From: Seohaeicola saemankumensis | Lineage (GTDB): Bacteria > Pseudomonadota > Alphaproteobacteria > Rhodobacterales > Rhodobacteraceae | Direction of reading: 5' to 3' | DNA: 64,000 nt | Assembly: GCF_021021435.1 (NCBI RefSeq) | Contig: NZ_JAINWI010000011.1 | Coordinates: 244,276 to 308,275, forward strand | In this document: positions 8,115 to 18,076 of the stretch, piece after piece | Position numbering within the stretch: the first letter of the stretch is position 1 | Layout of the letters: every line of letters begins with the position of its first letter | The notes under the pieces: generated by a model | Database searches by the model: none | Seen by the model: the letters and a program-made list of their open reading frames with translations, nothing else | Told to the model about the DNA's origin: nothing | Translations under genes and position numbers: made by a program

Positions 8115-8606
8115 ATGCCAGACACCCTGCACCGCCCTTTCCCGATCGAGGAGGTCCGGGCACGGACCGAGGAGGTTCTGGCCGCACATGCCGATCTGGA
8201 AGGGCCGCTGCTGCCAATCCTGCACGCAATCCAGAAAAGCTTCGGGTTCATCCCGCAGGACGCCGTGCCGCAAATCGCAGACGCGCTGAATATAGGTCGT
8301 GCGGAAGTGCACGGTGTGATCACCTTCTACCATGATTTCCGCGACGCACCCGCAGGCCGCCACGTGGTCAAGATCTGTCGCGCCGAAGCCTGTCAGGCGC
8401 AGGGCGCTCATGCGCTGGCCGATGAAACACTGGCCCGCCTTGGTGTTAACTGGCACGGGACCACGGCCAATGGCGCGGTGACAATCGAACCGGTCTATTG
8501 TCTGGGGCTGTGCGCCTGCGGCCCTGCCGCGATGGTAGACGGCAAGGTTCTGGGACGTGTCGATACGGCACGGATGAATAGAATTCTGTCGGAGGCGGGG
8601 GCATGA
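8115..8606 (+). CDS. fdsG: NAD-dependent formate dehydrogenase gamma subunit
   Basis: A 163-residue NuoE-like subunit with a thioredoxin-like [2Fe-2S] domain. The four cluster ligands are visible as Cys88 and Cys93 (CRAEAC) and Cys129 and Cys133 (CLGLC). In the cytoplasmic FdsABG(D) complex it works with FdsB in passing electrons to NAD+. A GGAG site precedes the ATG. It overlaps fdsB by 4 bases (ATGA), and the order G-B-A-C-D is identical to Rhodobacter capsulatus. Confidence 0.95.
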   Translation: MPDTLHRPFPIEEVRARTEEVLAAHADLEGPLLPILHAIQKSFGFIPQDAVPQIADALNIGRAEVHGVITFYHDFRDAPAGRHVVKICRAEACQAQGAHALADETLARLGVNWHGTTANGAVTIEPVYCLGLCACGPAAMVDGKVLGRVDTARMNRILSEAGA

Positions 8607-10129
8607 AGGTCTGGATTCCCCGCGATTCCGCCGCCCTTGCAATGGGCGCGGATGATGTGGCCGAGGCGCTGCTGTCCGAGGCGCGCGCGCGCAATATCGA
8701 TCTGACACTGGTCCGTAACGGCAGCCGCGGCATGATCTGGCTGGAACCCTTGCTCGAAATTGAAACGCCCGAAGGACGGATCGGTTTCGGCCCCGTGACA
8801 CCTGCCGATGTGGCAATGATCCTTGATATGCCAGAGGCCCATGACAAAGCGTTGGGTCTGGTGGAAGAACTCACGTGGATGGCGCGACAGACGCGCCTGA
8901 CCTTTGCCCGCTGCGGCGTAATCGACCCGCTGTCTCTTGAGGATTACGAAGCACATGGCGGCTTGTCCGGCTTGCGCCGCGCGCTGGACATGGGCAGCGC
9001 GGGGATCGTGGCCGAGGTGACCGACAGCGGATTGCGCGGGCGTGGCGGCGCGGGTTTCCCGACAGGCATCAAGTGGGACACAGTGCGAAAAGCGCAGGCC
9101 GACCGCAAATACATCGTCTGCAATGCGGATGAGGGCGACAGCGGCACGTTTGCCGACCGCATGATCATGGAAGGCGATCCCTTCACATTGATTGAAGGCA
9201 TGGTTATCGCAGGGCTGGGTGTGGGCGCGACCAAAGGCTTTGTCTATCTGCGCTCGGAATATCCCGACGCGATCGAGGTGATGAACGCTGCCGTCAGCAT
9301 CGCGCGGCAGGCGGATCTGCTGGGCGCATCCGTGCTGGGCACAGGCCCCGCGTTCGACATGGAAATCCGCGTAGGCGCGGGGGCCTATGTCTGCGGCGAG
9401 GAGACATCACTGCTCAACTCGCTTGAAGGCAAGCGAGGTGTCGTGCGGGCCAAGCCCCCCTTGCCCGCGCTTGAGGGTTTCATGGGCAAACCCACAGTTG
9501 TGAACAACGTGATTTCGCTGGCGACCGTGCCGGTGATTTTCGAGAAAGGTGCCGCCCATTACCGCGATTTCGGGTTGGGCCGGTCGCGCGGCACGATCCC
9601 CTTGCAGATCGCTGGAAACGTCAAGCAGGGCGGGCTGTTCGAAACCGCCTTCGGTCTGAGCCTGGGCAAGATCGTCGATGACATCGCAGGCGGCACGCGC
9701 ACAGGCCGCCCCGTCAAGGCGGTGCAAGTGGGTGGCCCATTGGGGGCCTATTTCCCGCGCACAAAATTCGACACACCTTTCGGCTACGAGGAATTCGACG
9801 GTCAGGGCGGGTTGATCGGTCATGCCGGGGTTGTGGTCTTTGACGACAGTGCCGACATGTTGGGCATGGCGCGCTTTGCCTTTGAATTCTGCGCCGTAGA
9901 ATCCTGCGGGAAATGCACCCCCTGCCGGATTGGTGCGGTGCGGGGCGTGGAAACTGTGGACCGGATCGCACGCGGCGATGCGGATGCAATCCCGCTGCTG
10001 ACCGACCTCTGCGAGACAATGAAAGACGGATCGCTCTGCGCATTGGGCGGCTTCACACCTTATCCGGTGATGTCGGCCCTTACCCATTTCCCAGACGATT
10101 TCGTCACCGCGAAGGAGGCCGCTGAATGA
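8603..10129 (+). CDS. fdsB: NAD-dependent formate dehydrogenase beta subunit
   Basis: A 508-residue NuoF-like diaphorase subunit. The FMN/NADH-binding glycine-rich motif GRGGAGFPTGIKW is followed by GAGAYVCGEETSLLNSLEG-type sequence near residue 260-275, and the [4Fe-4S] ligands are Cys435, Cys438, Cys441 (SCGKCTPC) and Cys479. It carries the site where electrons from formate reduce NAD+. The N-terminal 100 residues form a short domain distinct from NuoF. Overlaps both fdsG and fdsA by 4 bases, so the three are translationally coupled. Confidence 0.95.
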   Translation: MKVWIPRDSAALAMGADDVAEALLSEARARNIDLTLVRNGSRGMIWLEPLLEIETPEGRIGFGPVTPADVAMILDMPEAHDKALGLVEELTWMARQTRLTFARCGVIDPLSLEDYEAHGGLSGLRRALDMGSAGIVAEVTDSGLRGRGGAGFPTGIKWDTVRKAQADRKYIVCNADEGDSGTFADRMIMEGDPFTLIEGMVIAGLGVGATKGFVYLRSEYPDAIEVMNAAVSIARQADLLGASVLGTGPAFDMEIRVGAGAYVCGEETSLLNSLEGKRGVVRAKPPLPALEGFMGKPTVVNNVISLATVPVIFEKGAAHYRDFGLGRSRGTIPLQIAGNVKQGGLFETAFGLSLGKIVDDIAGGTRTGRPVKAVQVGGPLGAYFPRTKFDTPFGYEEFDGQGGLIGHAGVVVFDDSADMLGMARFAFEFCAVESCGKCTPCRIGAVRGVETVDRIARGDADAIPLLTDLCETMKDGSLCALGGFTPYPVMSALTHFPDDFVTAKEAAE

Positions 10130-13011
10130 AAGATTTCATTCTTCCCCCGAAAGATGACCGCGACATGGGCACGCCCGCGTCGCGCAGTCTGAACATGATC
10201 ACCCTGAAGATCGACGGGTTCGACGTGACCGTGCCCGAGGGAACATCGGTGATGCGGGCCAGCGCAGAGGCGGGCATTCAGGTGCCGAAGCTTTGCGCGA
10301 CTGACAGTCTTGAAGCTTTCGGGTCATGCCGCCTCTGCGTGGTCGAGATCGAAGGGCGTCGCGGCACGCCCGCCTCCTGCACCACACCCGTTTCTGAAGG
10401 CATGGTCGTGCAGACGCAATCCTCCAAGGTCCGCAAGATCCGCAAAGGCGTGATGGAGCTTTATATCTCGGATCACCCTCTGGATTGTCTGACCTGTTCG
10501 GCCAATGGCGATTGCGAATTACAGGATATGGCCGGTGCCGTAGGTCTGCGCGATGTGCGCTACGAGGCCGTGGACACCCATTTCCAGCCCCGCCAGAATG
10601 GCGAGGCGAACCCGAACTACATCCCCAAGGACGACAGCAACCCCTATTTCACCTATGATCCCGCCAAATGCATCGTCTGCTCGCGCTGCGTGCGCGCCTG
10701 CGAGGAAGTGCAAGGCACCTTCGCGCTGACGATCACCGGCAGTGGCTTTGACAGCCGCGTGTCTGCAGGCGCTGCGGGCGATGATTTCATGTCCTCGGAT
10801 TGCGTCAGTTGTGGTGCCTGTGTGCAGGCCTGCCCCACCGCGACGCTACAGGAAAAATCCGTGATCGCATTGGGCACGCCGGAGCGGTCTGTCATCACCA
10901 CCTGCGCCTATTGCGGTGTGGGCTGTTCCTTCAAGGCGGAACTGAACGGTGATCAACTGGTGCGTATGGTGCCTTACAAGCATGGCAAGGCGAACCGTGG
11001 CCATTCCTGCGTCAAGGGCCGCTTTGCCTATGGCTATGCCAGCCATACCGACCGCATCGTGAATCCGATGATCCGTGACCGGATCGAAGACCCGTGGCGT
11101 GAAGTGTCATGGGAGGAGGCACTCGGCTTTACCGCAACCCGCCTGCGCGCAATTCAGGCCAAGCATGGAAAGCATTCCATCGGCGGCATCACCTCGAGCC
11201 GTTGCACCAATGAAGAAACCTATCTGGTGCAGAAAATGATCCGCGCGGTGTTCGGCAACAACAACACCGACACCTGCGCACGCGTATGCCATTCGCCCAC
11301 AGGCTACGGCTTGCGGACCACATTCGGCACCTCGGCAGGGACGCAGGATTTCGACAGCGTCGAGCATACCGATGTGGTGATCGTGATCGGTGCCAACCCG
11401 ACCGACGCGCATCCTGTCTTTGCCAGCCGTCTGAAAAAACGCCTGCGGCGGGGGGCCAAGCTGATCGTGATCGACCCCCGCCGGATTGATCTGGTGAAAT
11501 CCGCCCATGTCGCGGCCGCACATCACCTACCCTTGCGGCCCGGCACGAATGTGGCTGTTCTGACTTCTATCGCGCATGTGATCGTGACCGAAGGGTTGGC
11601 GGATGAGGATTTCATCCGCACCCGCTGCGATTGGTCCGAATTCGCCGATTATGCCGAATTCGCCAGCGACCCGCGCCACGCGCCCGAGGCGACGGAGATG
11701 CTGACAGGCGTGCCCGCCGCCGAACTGCGCGCCGCGGCAAGGCTATTCGCCACGGGCGGCAACGGCTCGATCTATTACGGGCTTGGCGTGACAGAACATT
11801 CCCAAGGCTCCACAACCGTCATGGCCATCGCCAATCTGGCGATGATGACCGGAAATCTGGGCCGGCCCGGTGTCGGTGTGAACCCGTTACGGGGACAGAA
11901 CAACGTGCAGGGTGCCTGCGACATGGGCAGCTTCCCGCATGAATTGCCTGGTTATCGTCATGTCTCGGACGATGCGACCCGCGCAGTGTTTGAACAGCTC
12001 TGGGGTGTGACCATCGACGCGGAACCAGGGCTGCGCATCCCCAATATGCTGGATGCCGCCGTCGAGGGTACATTCAAGGGGCTATATGTTCAGGGCGAGG
12101 ATATTCTGCAATCCGATCCCGATACGCACCATGTCGCGGCGGGCCTTGCTGCGATGGAATGTGTGATCGTGCAGGATCTTTTCCTGAACGAAACCGCGAA
12201 TTACGCGCATGTCTTCCTGCCCGGTTCGACCTTTCTGGAAAAGGACGGCACCTTCACCAATGCCGAGCGCCGTATCAACCGCGTGCGCCGTGTCATGGCT
12301 CCGCGCAACGGACTTGCCGATTGGGAAGTGACGCAGGCGCTGGCCAATGCGATGGGCGCGCACTGGGCCTATACCCATCCCGCCCAGATCATGGACGAGA
12401 TCGCGGCAACCACACCCAGCTTCGCCGGTGTCTCCTACGAGATGCTTGAGGAAAAAGGCTCGGTTCAATGGCCCTGCAACGAGGCCGCGCCCGAGGGTAC
12501 ACCGATCATGCATGTCGACGGGTTCGTGCGCGGGCGCGGGCGGTTCATCACGACCGAATATGTTGCGACCGAGGAACGCACAGGCCCGCGTTTCCCGCTG
12601 CTGCTGACGACGGGGCGAATCCTGTCGCAATACAATGTCGGTGCGCAGACTCGGCGCACTGACAACGCCGCATGGCATCCCGAGGATGTGCTGGAAATTC
12701 ACCCTCATGACGCGGAACTGCGCGGCGTCAAGCAGGATGACTGGGTACGCCTTGCATCGCGGGCGGGCGAGACCAGCCTGCGCGCGCATCTGACCGACCG
12801 CGTGTCGCCCGGTGTCGTCTATACGACATTCCACCATCCGGTGACGCAGGCGAATGTCATCACCACCGATCACAGCGACTGGGCCACGAACTGCCCCGAA
12901 TACAAAGTGACCGCCGTACAGGTCGCGCTGTCGAACGGCCCATCCGAATGGCAGCGCGACTACGCAGAACATGCTGAACGGTCGCGGCGCATTCTTCCGG
13001 CTGCGGAGTAG
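10126..13011 (+). CDS. fdsA: NAD-dependent formate dehydrogenase alpha subunit (molybdenum)
   Basis: Catalytic subunit of 961 residues that oxidises formate to CO2 at a bis-MGD molybdenum centre. Domains: NuoG-like [2Fe-2S] ferredoxin (Cys57, 68, 71, 85), His117/Cys121/124/130 cluster, two ferredoxin-type [4Fe-4S] sets (Cys182-192 and Cys226-236), the FdhF-like [4Fe-4S] ligands Cys260, 263, 267 and 295, then the molybdopterin domains. The molybdenum ligand is Cys388 in ARVCHSP, so it is a cysteine, not a selenocysteine, enzyme. The MKDFILPPKDDRDMGTPAS start matches R. capsulatus FdsA. The set of clusters is complete. Confidence 0.97.
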   Translation: MKDFILPPKDDRDMGTPASRSLNMITLKIDGFDVTVPEGTSVMRASAEAGIQVPKLCATDSLEAFGSCRLCVVEIEGRRGTPASCTTPVSEGMVVQTQSSKVRKIRKGVMELYISDHPLDCLTCSANGDCELQDMAGAVGLRDVRYEAVDTHFQPRQNGEANPNYIPKDDSNPYFTYDPAKCIVCSRCVRACEEVQGTFALTITGSGFDSRVSAGAAGDDFMSSDCVSCGACVQACPTATLQEKSVIALGTPERSVITTCAYCGVGCSFKAELNGDQLVRMVPYKHGKANRGHSCVKGRFAYGYASHTDRIVNPMIRDRIEDPWREVSWEEALGFTATRLRAIQAKHGKHSIGGITSSRCTNEETYLVQKMIRAVFGNNNTDTCARVCHSPTGYGLRTTFGTSAGTQDFDSVEHTDVVIVIGANPTDAHPVFASRLKKRLRRGAKLIVIDPRRIDLVKSAHVAAAHHLPLRPGTNVAVLTSIAHVIVTEGLADEDFIRTRCDWSEFADYAEFASDPRHAPEATEMLTGVPAAELRAAARLFATGGNGSIYYGLGVTEHSQGSTTVMAIANLAMMTGNLGRPGVGVNPLRGQNNVQGACDMGSFPHELPGYRHVSDDATRAVFEQLWGVTIDAEPGLRIPNMLDAAVEGTFKGLYVQGEDILQSDPDTHHVAAGLAAMECVIVQDLFLNETANYAHVFLPGSTFLEKDGTFTNAERRINRVRRVMAPRNGLADWEVTQALANAMGAHWAYTHPAQIMDEIAATTPSFAGVSYEMLEEKGSVQWPCNEAAPEGTPIMHVDGFVRGRGRFITTEYVATEERTGPRFPLLLTTGRILSQYNVGAQTRRTDNAAWHPEDVLEIHPHDAELRGVKQDDWVRLASRAGETSLRAHLTDRVSPGVVYTTFHHPVTQANVITTDHSDWATNCPEYKVTAVQVALSNGPSEWQRDYAEHAERSRRILPAAE

Positions 13012-13015
13012 TCCA

Positions 13016-13825
13016 GTGACAAGCCGTAGCCCGCTCCTGCCCCAGCGCAGCACCACACCGCCGCCCCATGTGGCGGATCGTCCATTGGCCGAGGAAGTGC
13101 CATTGGCCCTTGTCTTCAACGGAACCACCCTGGCGGTAATGATGGGCACGCCAGCGGATCTTGAGGATTTCGCAACGGGTTTCTCCCTGTCCGAAGGGAT
13201 CGTGGGCTGCCCCGCCGATCTGGGCGAGATCGAAATACTGCACCACGCCAAAGGGATCGAGTTGCGTATGTGGTTACCCAACAACCAAGCGCAGAAACTG
13301 GCCGCGCGGCGGCGCGCCACGACCGGGCCTGTGGGTTGCGGCCTGTGCGGAATTGACAGTCTGGATCAGGCATTGCGCGCAACGCCGCCACTGCCCGCTG
13401 ACAAGCTGCACCTGACACCTGCCGATCTGACTGCTGCGATGGAAGGCTTGCGCGGGGTCCAGCCCCTGCATGACGAGACTCGCGCTGTCCATGCCGCTGG
13501 CTTCTACGTGCCCGGCCAAGGCATCATTGCCGCCCGCGAGGATGTAGGCCGCCACAACGCGCTGGACAAACTTTGCGGTGCGTTGGCCCGTGCGGGGATT
13601 GCGCCTTCCTCGGGGGCCATCGTGCTGACCAGCCGTGTCTCGGTTGATATGGTTCAGAAATGCGCCATGTTCGGCGCGCCCTGCCTGATCGCGGCCTCCG
13701 CGCCTACAACCGCTGGCGTGGCCCTCGCAGAAACCGCAGGCGTTACGCTGGCCGCGCGTGCCAAATCAGGGCAGGCGCAAGTTTTCACTCATCCTGCACG
13801 CATCCTGACACGAGGCCCGCAATGA
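13016..13825 (+). CDS. fdsC: Formate dehydrogenase accessory sulfurtransferase FdhD (FdsC)
   Basis: FdhD family protein needed to deliver sulfur to, and insert, the bis-MGD cofactor in FdsA. The essential CxxC is Cys108/Cys111 in GPVGCGLCGID, and the family motifs AREDVGRHNALDK and VSVDMVQK are intact. I chose the GTG at 13016, five bases after the fdsA stop with GGAG eight bases upstream (269 residues); an ATG at 12971 inside fdsA would add 15 residues that look like read-through of fdsA. Cytoplasmic; fourth gene of the operon. Confidence 0.93.
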   Translation: MTSRSPLLPQRSTTPPPHVADRPLAEEVPLALVFNGTTLAVMMGTPADLEDFATGFSLSEGIVGCPADLGEIEILHHAKGIELRMWLPNNQAQKLAARRRATTGPVGCGLCGIDSLDQALRATPPLPADKLHLTPADLTAAMEGLRGVQPLHDETRAVHAAGFYVPGQGIIAAREDVGRHNALDKLCGALARAGIAPSSGAIVLTSRVSVDMVQKCAMFGAPCLIAASAPTTAGVALAETAGVTLAARAKSGQAQVFTHPARILTRGPQ

Positions 13826-14052
13826 CCGCATCCCCCGCCAAAAAACTGGTCAAGATGGCCAATCAGATCGCCATTTTCTTTGACACCCAGCCTGGCGATC
13901 CGGCCACCGGTATCGCGCATCATATCAACGAGTTCTGGGAACCGCGTATGCGCGAAGGCCTGTTGGACTCTTCTGCCACCACCACAGAGGGGCTTAGCCC
14001 CAGTGTGGTCAAAGCATTGGCCCATATCAGGCGTGCAACCCAGCCTGCATAG
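13822..14052 (+). CDS. fdsD: Formate dehydrogenase delta subunit
   Basis: A 76-residue protein with the family pattern KMANQIAIFF and HHINEFWEPRMR near the middle. In R. capsulatus FdsD is required for maturation of FdsA together with FdsC and may remain in the complex. The ATG overlaps the fdsC stop (ATGA). The frame is open upstream within fdsC, but the overlap and family length fix the start. Last gene of the operon; convergent with the peptide transporter. Confidence 0.92.
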   Translation: MTASPAKKLVKMANQIAIFFDTQPGDPATGIAHHINEFWEPRMREGLLDSSATTTEGLSPSVVKALAHIRRATQPA

Positions 14053-14087
14053 GGCTGCACTACGCTTTCATCTTGCCTCGAATATTC

Positions 14088-14117
14088 AAAAACAGACCGG
14101 TCCGCATTCAGGCCGGT
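14088..14117 (-). terminator. Terminator of the peptide transporter operon
   Basis: ACCGG and CCGGT pair, with partial inner pairing (CC/GG), and are followed on the minus strand by TCTGTTTTTG. The stem overlaps the last codons and stop of the ATPase gene. It could also slow transcription coming from fdsD on the other side. Confidence 0.6.
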
Positions 14118-15097
14118 TGCTTTTCCAGTGCGAAACAGGCCGCACGGCCTGTTGGCGTGGGCACCTGAACGGGTGCTTCGACTTTGCAACGCGGCATCAC
14201 CAACGGACAGCGCGGGTGGAAGGCGCAGCCGGGCGGCGGGCTGATCGGATTGGGGATCTCGCCCTCGACCGGCTTGCGCCGCCGCCCTGACAGGGCCAGA
14301 TCCGGCACAGCGTCCAGTAGCATCCGCGTATAGGGATGCTGCGGCTCGGAGAACAGCCGCTTGCCGTCCGCCACCTCGACCAGACGCCCCAGATAGAGAA
14401 CACCGATCCGGTTCGCCATGTGCCGCACCACTGAAAGATCGTGGCTGATGAACAGATAGGTCAGCCCCATCTCGTCCTGCAGATCCTTCATCAGGTTCAG
14501 GATCTGCGCCTGCACGGACACATCCAGCGCCGATGTCGGTTCGTCGCAAACGATGAATTCCGGCTTTGACGACAAGGCCCGCGCGATCGCGATCCGCTGG
14601 CGCTGACCGCCTGAAAACTCGTGCGGAAACTTCTCGGCATCCTTGGCGGACAGGCCGACGGTATCCAGCAACTCGCCGACGCGGTTCGATACCTCGGCGC
14701 CTTTCAGCAGGCCGAATGTATGGATTGGCTCGGCGATGATATCGCCAACCCGCCAGCGCGGATTGAGACTGGCGAACGGGTCTTGAAAGATCATCTGGAA
14801 CCGCCGCCGCAGATCGCGCATCTCGGCGCCGGCGGTGCCGGTCATCTTGTGCCCGTCGAATTCGATCGTCCCGTCAGACGCGCCCAGAAGACCCACCACC
14901 ATCTTGGCAATGGTGGACTTGCCCGATCCGCTTTCCCCCACCAGCGCGAAGGTCTCGCCGCGCTTTATCTCGAAATTCACATCAGCCACGGCGGTCAGAA
15001 ACTGCTTGTCCTCGCGCTCGAGCATGCGGTTGAGCCAAGGCTTGGACACGTCGAAATAGCGGGTCAGGTTTTCGACCTTCAACAACGCATCAGACAT
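14108..15097 (-). CDS. Peptide ABC transporter ATP-binding protein (DppF type)
   Basis: Cytoplasmic ATPase of 329 residues for oligo/dipeptide import. Walker A GESGSGKST at 54-62, signature FSGGQRQRIAIARAL, Walker [12 protein letters not shown] and the C-terminal oligopeptide/dipeptide domain with the cysteine motif CAFHPRCP...RC. It carries the usual DppF-type insertion between strands 1 and 3 (WLNRMLEREDKQ). The chosen ATG at 15097 overlaps the partner ATPase gene by 8 bases; the open frame continues upstream inside that gene. Confidence 0.93.
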   Translation of the reverse strand: MSDALLKVENLTRYFDVSKPWLNRMLEREDKQFLTAVADVNFEIKRGETFALVGESGSGKSTIAKMVVGLLGASDGTIEFDGHKMTGTAGAEMRDLRRRFQMIFQDPFASLNPRWRVGDIIAEPIHTFGLLKGAEVSNRVGELLDTVGLSAKDAEKFPHEFSGGQRQRIAIARALSSKPEFIVCDEPTSALDVSVQAQILNLMKDLQDEMGLTYLFISHDLSVVRHMANRIGVLYLGRLVEVADGKRLFSEPQHPYTRMLLDAVPDLALSGRRRKPVEGEIPNPISPPPGCAFHPRCPLVMPRCKVEAPVQVPTPTGRAACFALEKQPA

Positions 15098-16094
15098 TGG
15101 CTTTCTCCTCGGCTGCGGGGGCGACCGCATCATAAAGCCAGCACGCAACCTGCCGCCTGTCCCCCCTTGGCAGCGGCTCTGGCCGCGCGGCAAAGCAGCG
15201 GTCAAAGGCGCGTTCACAGCGCGGATTGAAGGCGCAACCCTGCGGAATCGCATTCAGGCGCGGCATCGCTCCTGGGATTGCGACCAGCCGCGCATGGTCC
15301 TGTGTCAGTGTCGGGATCGACCCCATCAGCCCCACCGTGTAGGGATGTTCCGGCGCAGTAATCACCTGCGTCACGGGTCCGATTTCAGCAACGCGACCGG
15401 AATAGAGCACCGCCACACGATCCGCTGTTTCCGCGATCACACCCATATCATGGGTGATCAGCATGACTGCCGCCCCGCGTTCGGCGCAGATTTCCTTGAT
15501 GAGGTCAATGATCTGGCTTTGCACCGACACATCCAGCGCCGTTGTCGGCTCATCCGCGATGACCAGTTCCGGCTCGGCGCACAGCGCAAGAGCGATCACC
15601 ACTCGCTGCCGCATCCCGCCGCTGAAATGGTGCGGATAATCGTCGATCCGCCGTGCTGCTGCCGGAATGCCGACGCGATCCAACAAGGCCACAGCCCGCT
15701 TGCGCGCCTCGGCCTCGGATATGTCGGCATGGGTGCGGATGGTCTCGATCAACTGCTGCGCCACAGTATAAAGCGGGTTGAGGCTGGTCAGCGGGTCTTG
15801 AAACACCATGCCGATCCGCTTGCCACGGATACGGCGCATCGCCTCGGCCCCCAGATTGTCGATCCGCTGGCCCTTCAGCATGATCTCGCCGCCCGCGATC
15901 CGGCCCGGCGGTTCCAGCAGGCCGATGATCGCCGCACCCGTCAGCGATTTGCCTGCACCGGATTCGCCCACCACGCCCAGCACCTCGCCCGGCATGATAT
16001 CGAAGGACACATCGTCGATCGCGGTCAGCACGCCGCGCCTTGTGGGAAATTCGACCCGCAGATTGCGGACAGACAGCAGAGCATCGGTCATCAT
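15090..16094 (-). CDS. Peptide ABC transporter ATP-binding protein (DppD type)
   Basis: Second ATPase of the peptide importer, 334 residues. Walker A GESGAGKS at 43-50, signature SGGMRQRVVIALAL, Walker B VIADEPTTALD, and the C-terminal domain with CAFNPRCERAFDRC. Start is ATG at 16094 or the adjacent in-frame ATG at 16091. It begins one base after the stop of the permease gene, so the cassette is tightly packed. Confidence 0.93.
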   Translation of the reverse strand: MMTDALLSVRNLRVEFPTRRGVLTAIDDVSFDIMPGEVLGVVGESGAGKSLTGAAIIGLLEPPGRIAGGEIMLKGQRIDNLGAEAMRRIRGKRIGMVFQDPLTSLNPLYTVAQQLIETIRTHADISEAEARKRAVALLDRVGIPAAARRIDDYPHHFSGGMRQRVVIALALCAEPELVIADEPTTALDVSVQSQIIDLIKEICAERGAAVMLITHDMGVIAETADRVAVLYSGRVAEIGPVTQVITAPEHPYTVGLMGSIPTLTQDHARLVAIPGAMPRLNAIPQGCAFNPRCERAFDRCFAARPEPLPRGDRRQVACWLYDAVAPAAEEKANV

Positions 16095-16095
16095 G

Positions 16096-17010
16096 TCACC
16101 TCAGCCTTGGGTTCAGCGCATCGCGCAGCCAGTCACCCAGCAGGTTCACCGACAGCGCCAGAAGCAGCAGCGCGATTGAGGGGAAGAGCAGAATCCACCA
16201 TTCTCCCGAGAACAGGTATTGCTGGCCGATCCGGATCAACGTGCCAAGGCTGGGCTGCGTTGGCGGTACACCGACACCCAGAAAAGACAGTGTCGCCTCG
16301 GCGATGATCGCAAGCGCCAGACCGATGGTCGCGATCACCAGAACCGGCCCCATCACATTGGGCAGGATATGGCGCAGCACGATACGCGCCGGATGCACGC
16401 CGATAACGCGGGCGGCTTGCACATATTCCTTGGATTTCTCGACCATCGCCGCCCCGCGCACGACACGGGCATATTGCACCCAGTCGGACAGGCCGATGGA
16501 CACGATGAGCACCCAGATCGCCACCTCTTCGCGCATCGACGGCGGAATAAACCCGCGCGCCACACCGAAGATCAAGAGCGCGATCAGGATCGACGGGAAG
16601 GACAATTGCACATCGGCGACGCGCATCAGCAGGCTGTCGACCCAACCGCCGCGCCAGCCTGCCAGAAGGCCCAAACCGATCCCCAGCACCATGGCAAAGA
16701 TCACCGCCGCAAAGCCCACGAACAACGAGATACGCGCGCCGTAAAGGATGGTCGAGAAGATATCCCGGCCCTGATTGTCGGTGCCCATCAGATAGGTATT
16801 GCCGGTAAACTGGTTCGGCTCACCCGGCGGGGTAAACCCGTCCATCAGGTTCAACGAGGCGGAATCGAACGGATTATAGGGCGCTATCCATGGCGCCAGA
16901 ACCGCTGCCAGAATGATGATCAGCGCCACGATAGTGGCCACGATCGCCACCGGAGAATGGCGGAAGGACCACGCGATATCGCTATCCCAAATACGGGCAA
17001 ATCGGTTCAT
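16096..17010 (-). CDS. Peptide ABC transporter permease (DppC type)
   Basis: Membrane permease of 304 residues. N-terminal helix and the APYNPF/GTDNQGRDIFST motif typical of DppC/OppC, six helices, and the EAA-type loop near EYVQAARVIGVHPARI that contacts the ATPases. The start at 17010 was chosen over an open upstream extension; it begins 22 bases after the DppB-type gene. Confidence 0.93.
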   Translation of the reverse strand: MNRFARIWDSDIAWSFRHSPVAIVATIVALIIILAAVLAPWIAPYNPFDSASLNLMDGFTPPGEPNQFTGNTYLMGTDNQGRDIFSTILYGARISLFVGFAAVIFAMVLGIGLGLLAGWRGGWVDSLLMRVADVQLSFPSILIALLIFGVARGFIPPSMREEVAIWVLIVSIGLSDWVQYARVVRGAAMVEKSKEYVQAARVIGVHPARIVLRHILPNVMGPVLVIATIGLALAIIAEATLSFLGVGVPPTQPSLGTLIRIGQQYLFSGEWWILLFPSIALLLLALSVNLLGDWLRDALNPRLR

Positions 17011-17032
17011 GACAGCACTCCTTGCTGACGGT

Positions 17033-18016
17033 TCAATGACGGGTCGCGGCGCGGTCCACGCGTAGGCGCGGGTCCACGACATAGTAAAGAAGATCGACGA
17101 TCAGGTTGATGATCACGAAGACAAGCGCGATCAGCATCAGGTAGGCCGCCATCACCGGCACATCGACAAAGCGGACCGAGTTGATGAACAACGCACCGAC
17201 ACCCGGCCACTGGAAGACTGTTTCGGTGATGATCGCAAAGGCGATGATCGACCCGAGTTGCAGACCCGTGATCGTGATAACCGGCACCATCGTATTCTTG
17301 AGCGCATGGCCGAAGTTGACCGCACGGTTGGCCAATCCACGAGCACGGGCGAATTTGATGTAATCGGTCCGCAACACCTCAAGCATCTCGGCCCGCACGA
17401 GGCGCATGATCAGAGTCATCTGATACAAGCCCAGCGTAATCGCAGGCAAGACCAGCGATGCGCGGCCCGATGGCGTCAGCAGACCCGTCGGCCAACCACC
17501 GACACTGACAACATCACCACGCCCGAAGCTGGGCAGCCATTGCAGTTCGACCGCAAAGACCCAGATCAGCAGCACACCGATCAGGAAGGTCGGCAAGGAA
17601 ACCCCGATCAGCGAGACCGTCATGATCGTGTTGGACAGCCAGCCATTGCGCCTGAGTGCAGTATAGACGCCAAAACCCACCCCAAAGGTAAAGGCCAGTA
17701 TGCCCGAGACCAGGGCCAGTTCCAGCGTGGCCGGCAAACGCGACAGGATCAACTCCATCACCGGTTGCTGCAGACGATAGGAAATACCGAAATCGCCCTG
17801 TGCGGCGCGCGCGACGAAAGTGGCGAATTGCGTCAGGAACGGGTCGTTCAGACCCAGTTGGTCCCGCAGCGCCTCGCGGTCGGCGATTGTCGCTTCCTGC
17901 CCGACCATCGAGTTGATCGGATCACCCACGAAACGGAACAGGGCGAAGGAGACCAGCGCCACAACCAGCATCACCAGCACTGATTGCGCGATCCGTCGGA
18001 TGATATAGGCCAGCAT
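17033..18016 (-). CDS. Peptide ABC transporter permease (DppB type)
   Basis: Membrane permease of 327 residues starting MLAYIIRRIAQSVLVML, the standard OppB/DppB N-terminus, with the long periplasmic loop (FRFVGDPINSMVG) and the EAA loop around DYIKFARARGL. An upstream in-frame ATG at 18046 exists but adds ten residues not seen in the family. Separated from the binding-protein gene by a 105-base gap that holds a hairpin. Confidence 0.92.
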   Translation of the reverse strand: MLAYIIRRIAQSVLVMLVVALVSFALFRFVGDPINSMVGQEATIADREALRDQLGLNDPFLTQFATFVARAAQGDFGISYRLQQPVMELILSRLPATLELALVSGILAFTFGVGFGVYTALRRNGWLSNTIMTVSLIGVSLPTFLIGVLLIWVFAVELQWLPSFGRGDVVSVGGWPTGLLTPSGRASLVLPAITLGLYQMTLIMRLVRAEMLEVLRTDYIKFARARGLANRAVNFGHALKNTMVPVITITGLQLGSIIAFAIITETVFQWPGVGALFINSVRFVDVPVMAAYLMLIALVFVIINLIVDLLYYVVDPRLRVDRAATRH

Positions 18017-18076
18017 GACAGCCTCCGCCCTTGTTAACAGGTTCAATTAGGTCAGTGTTGTTGTCTTAAAGCAAAA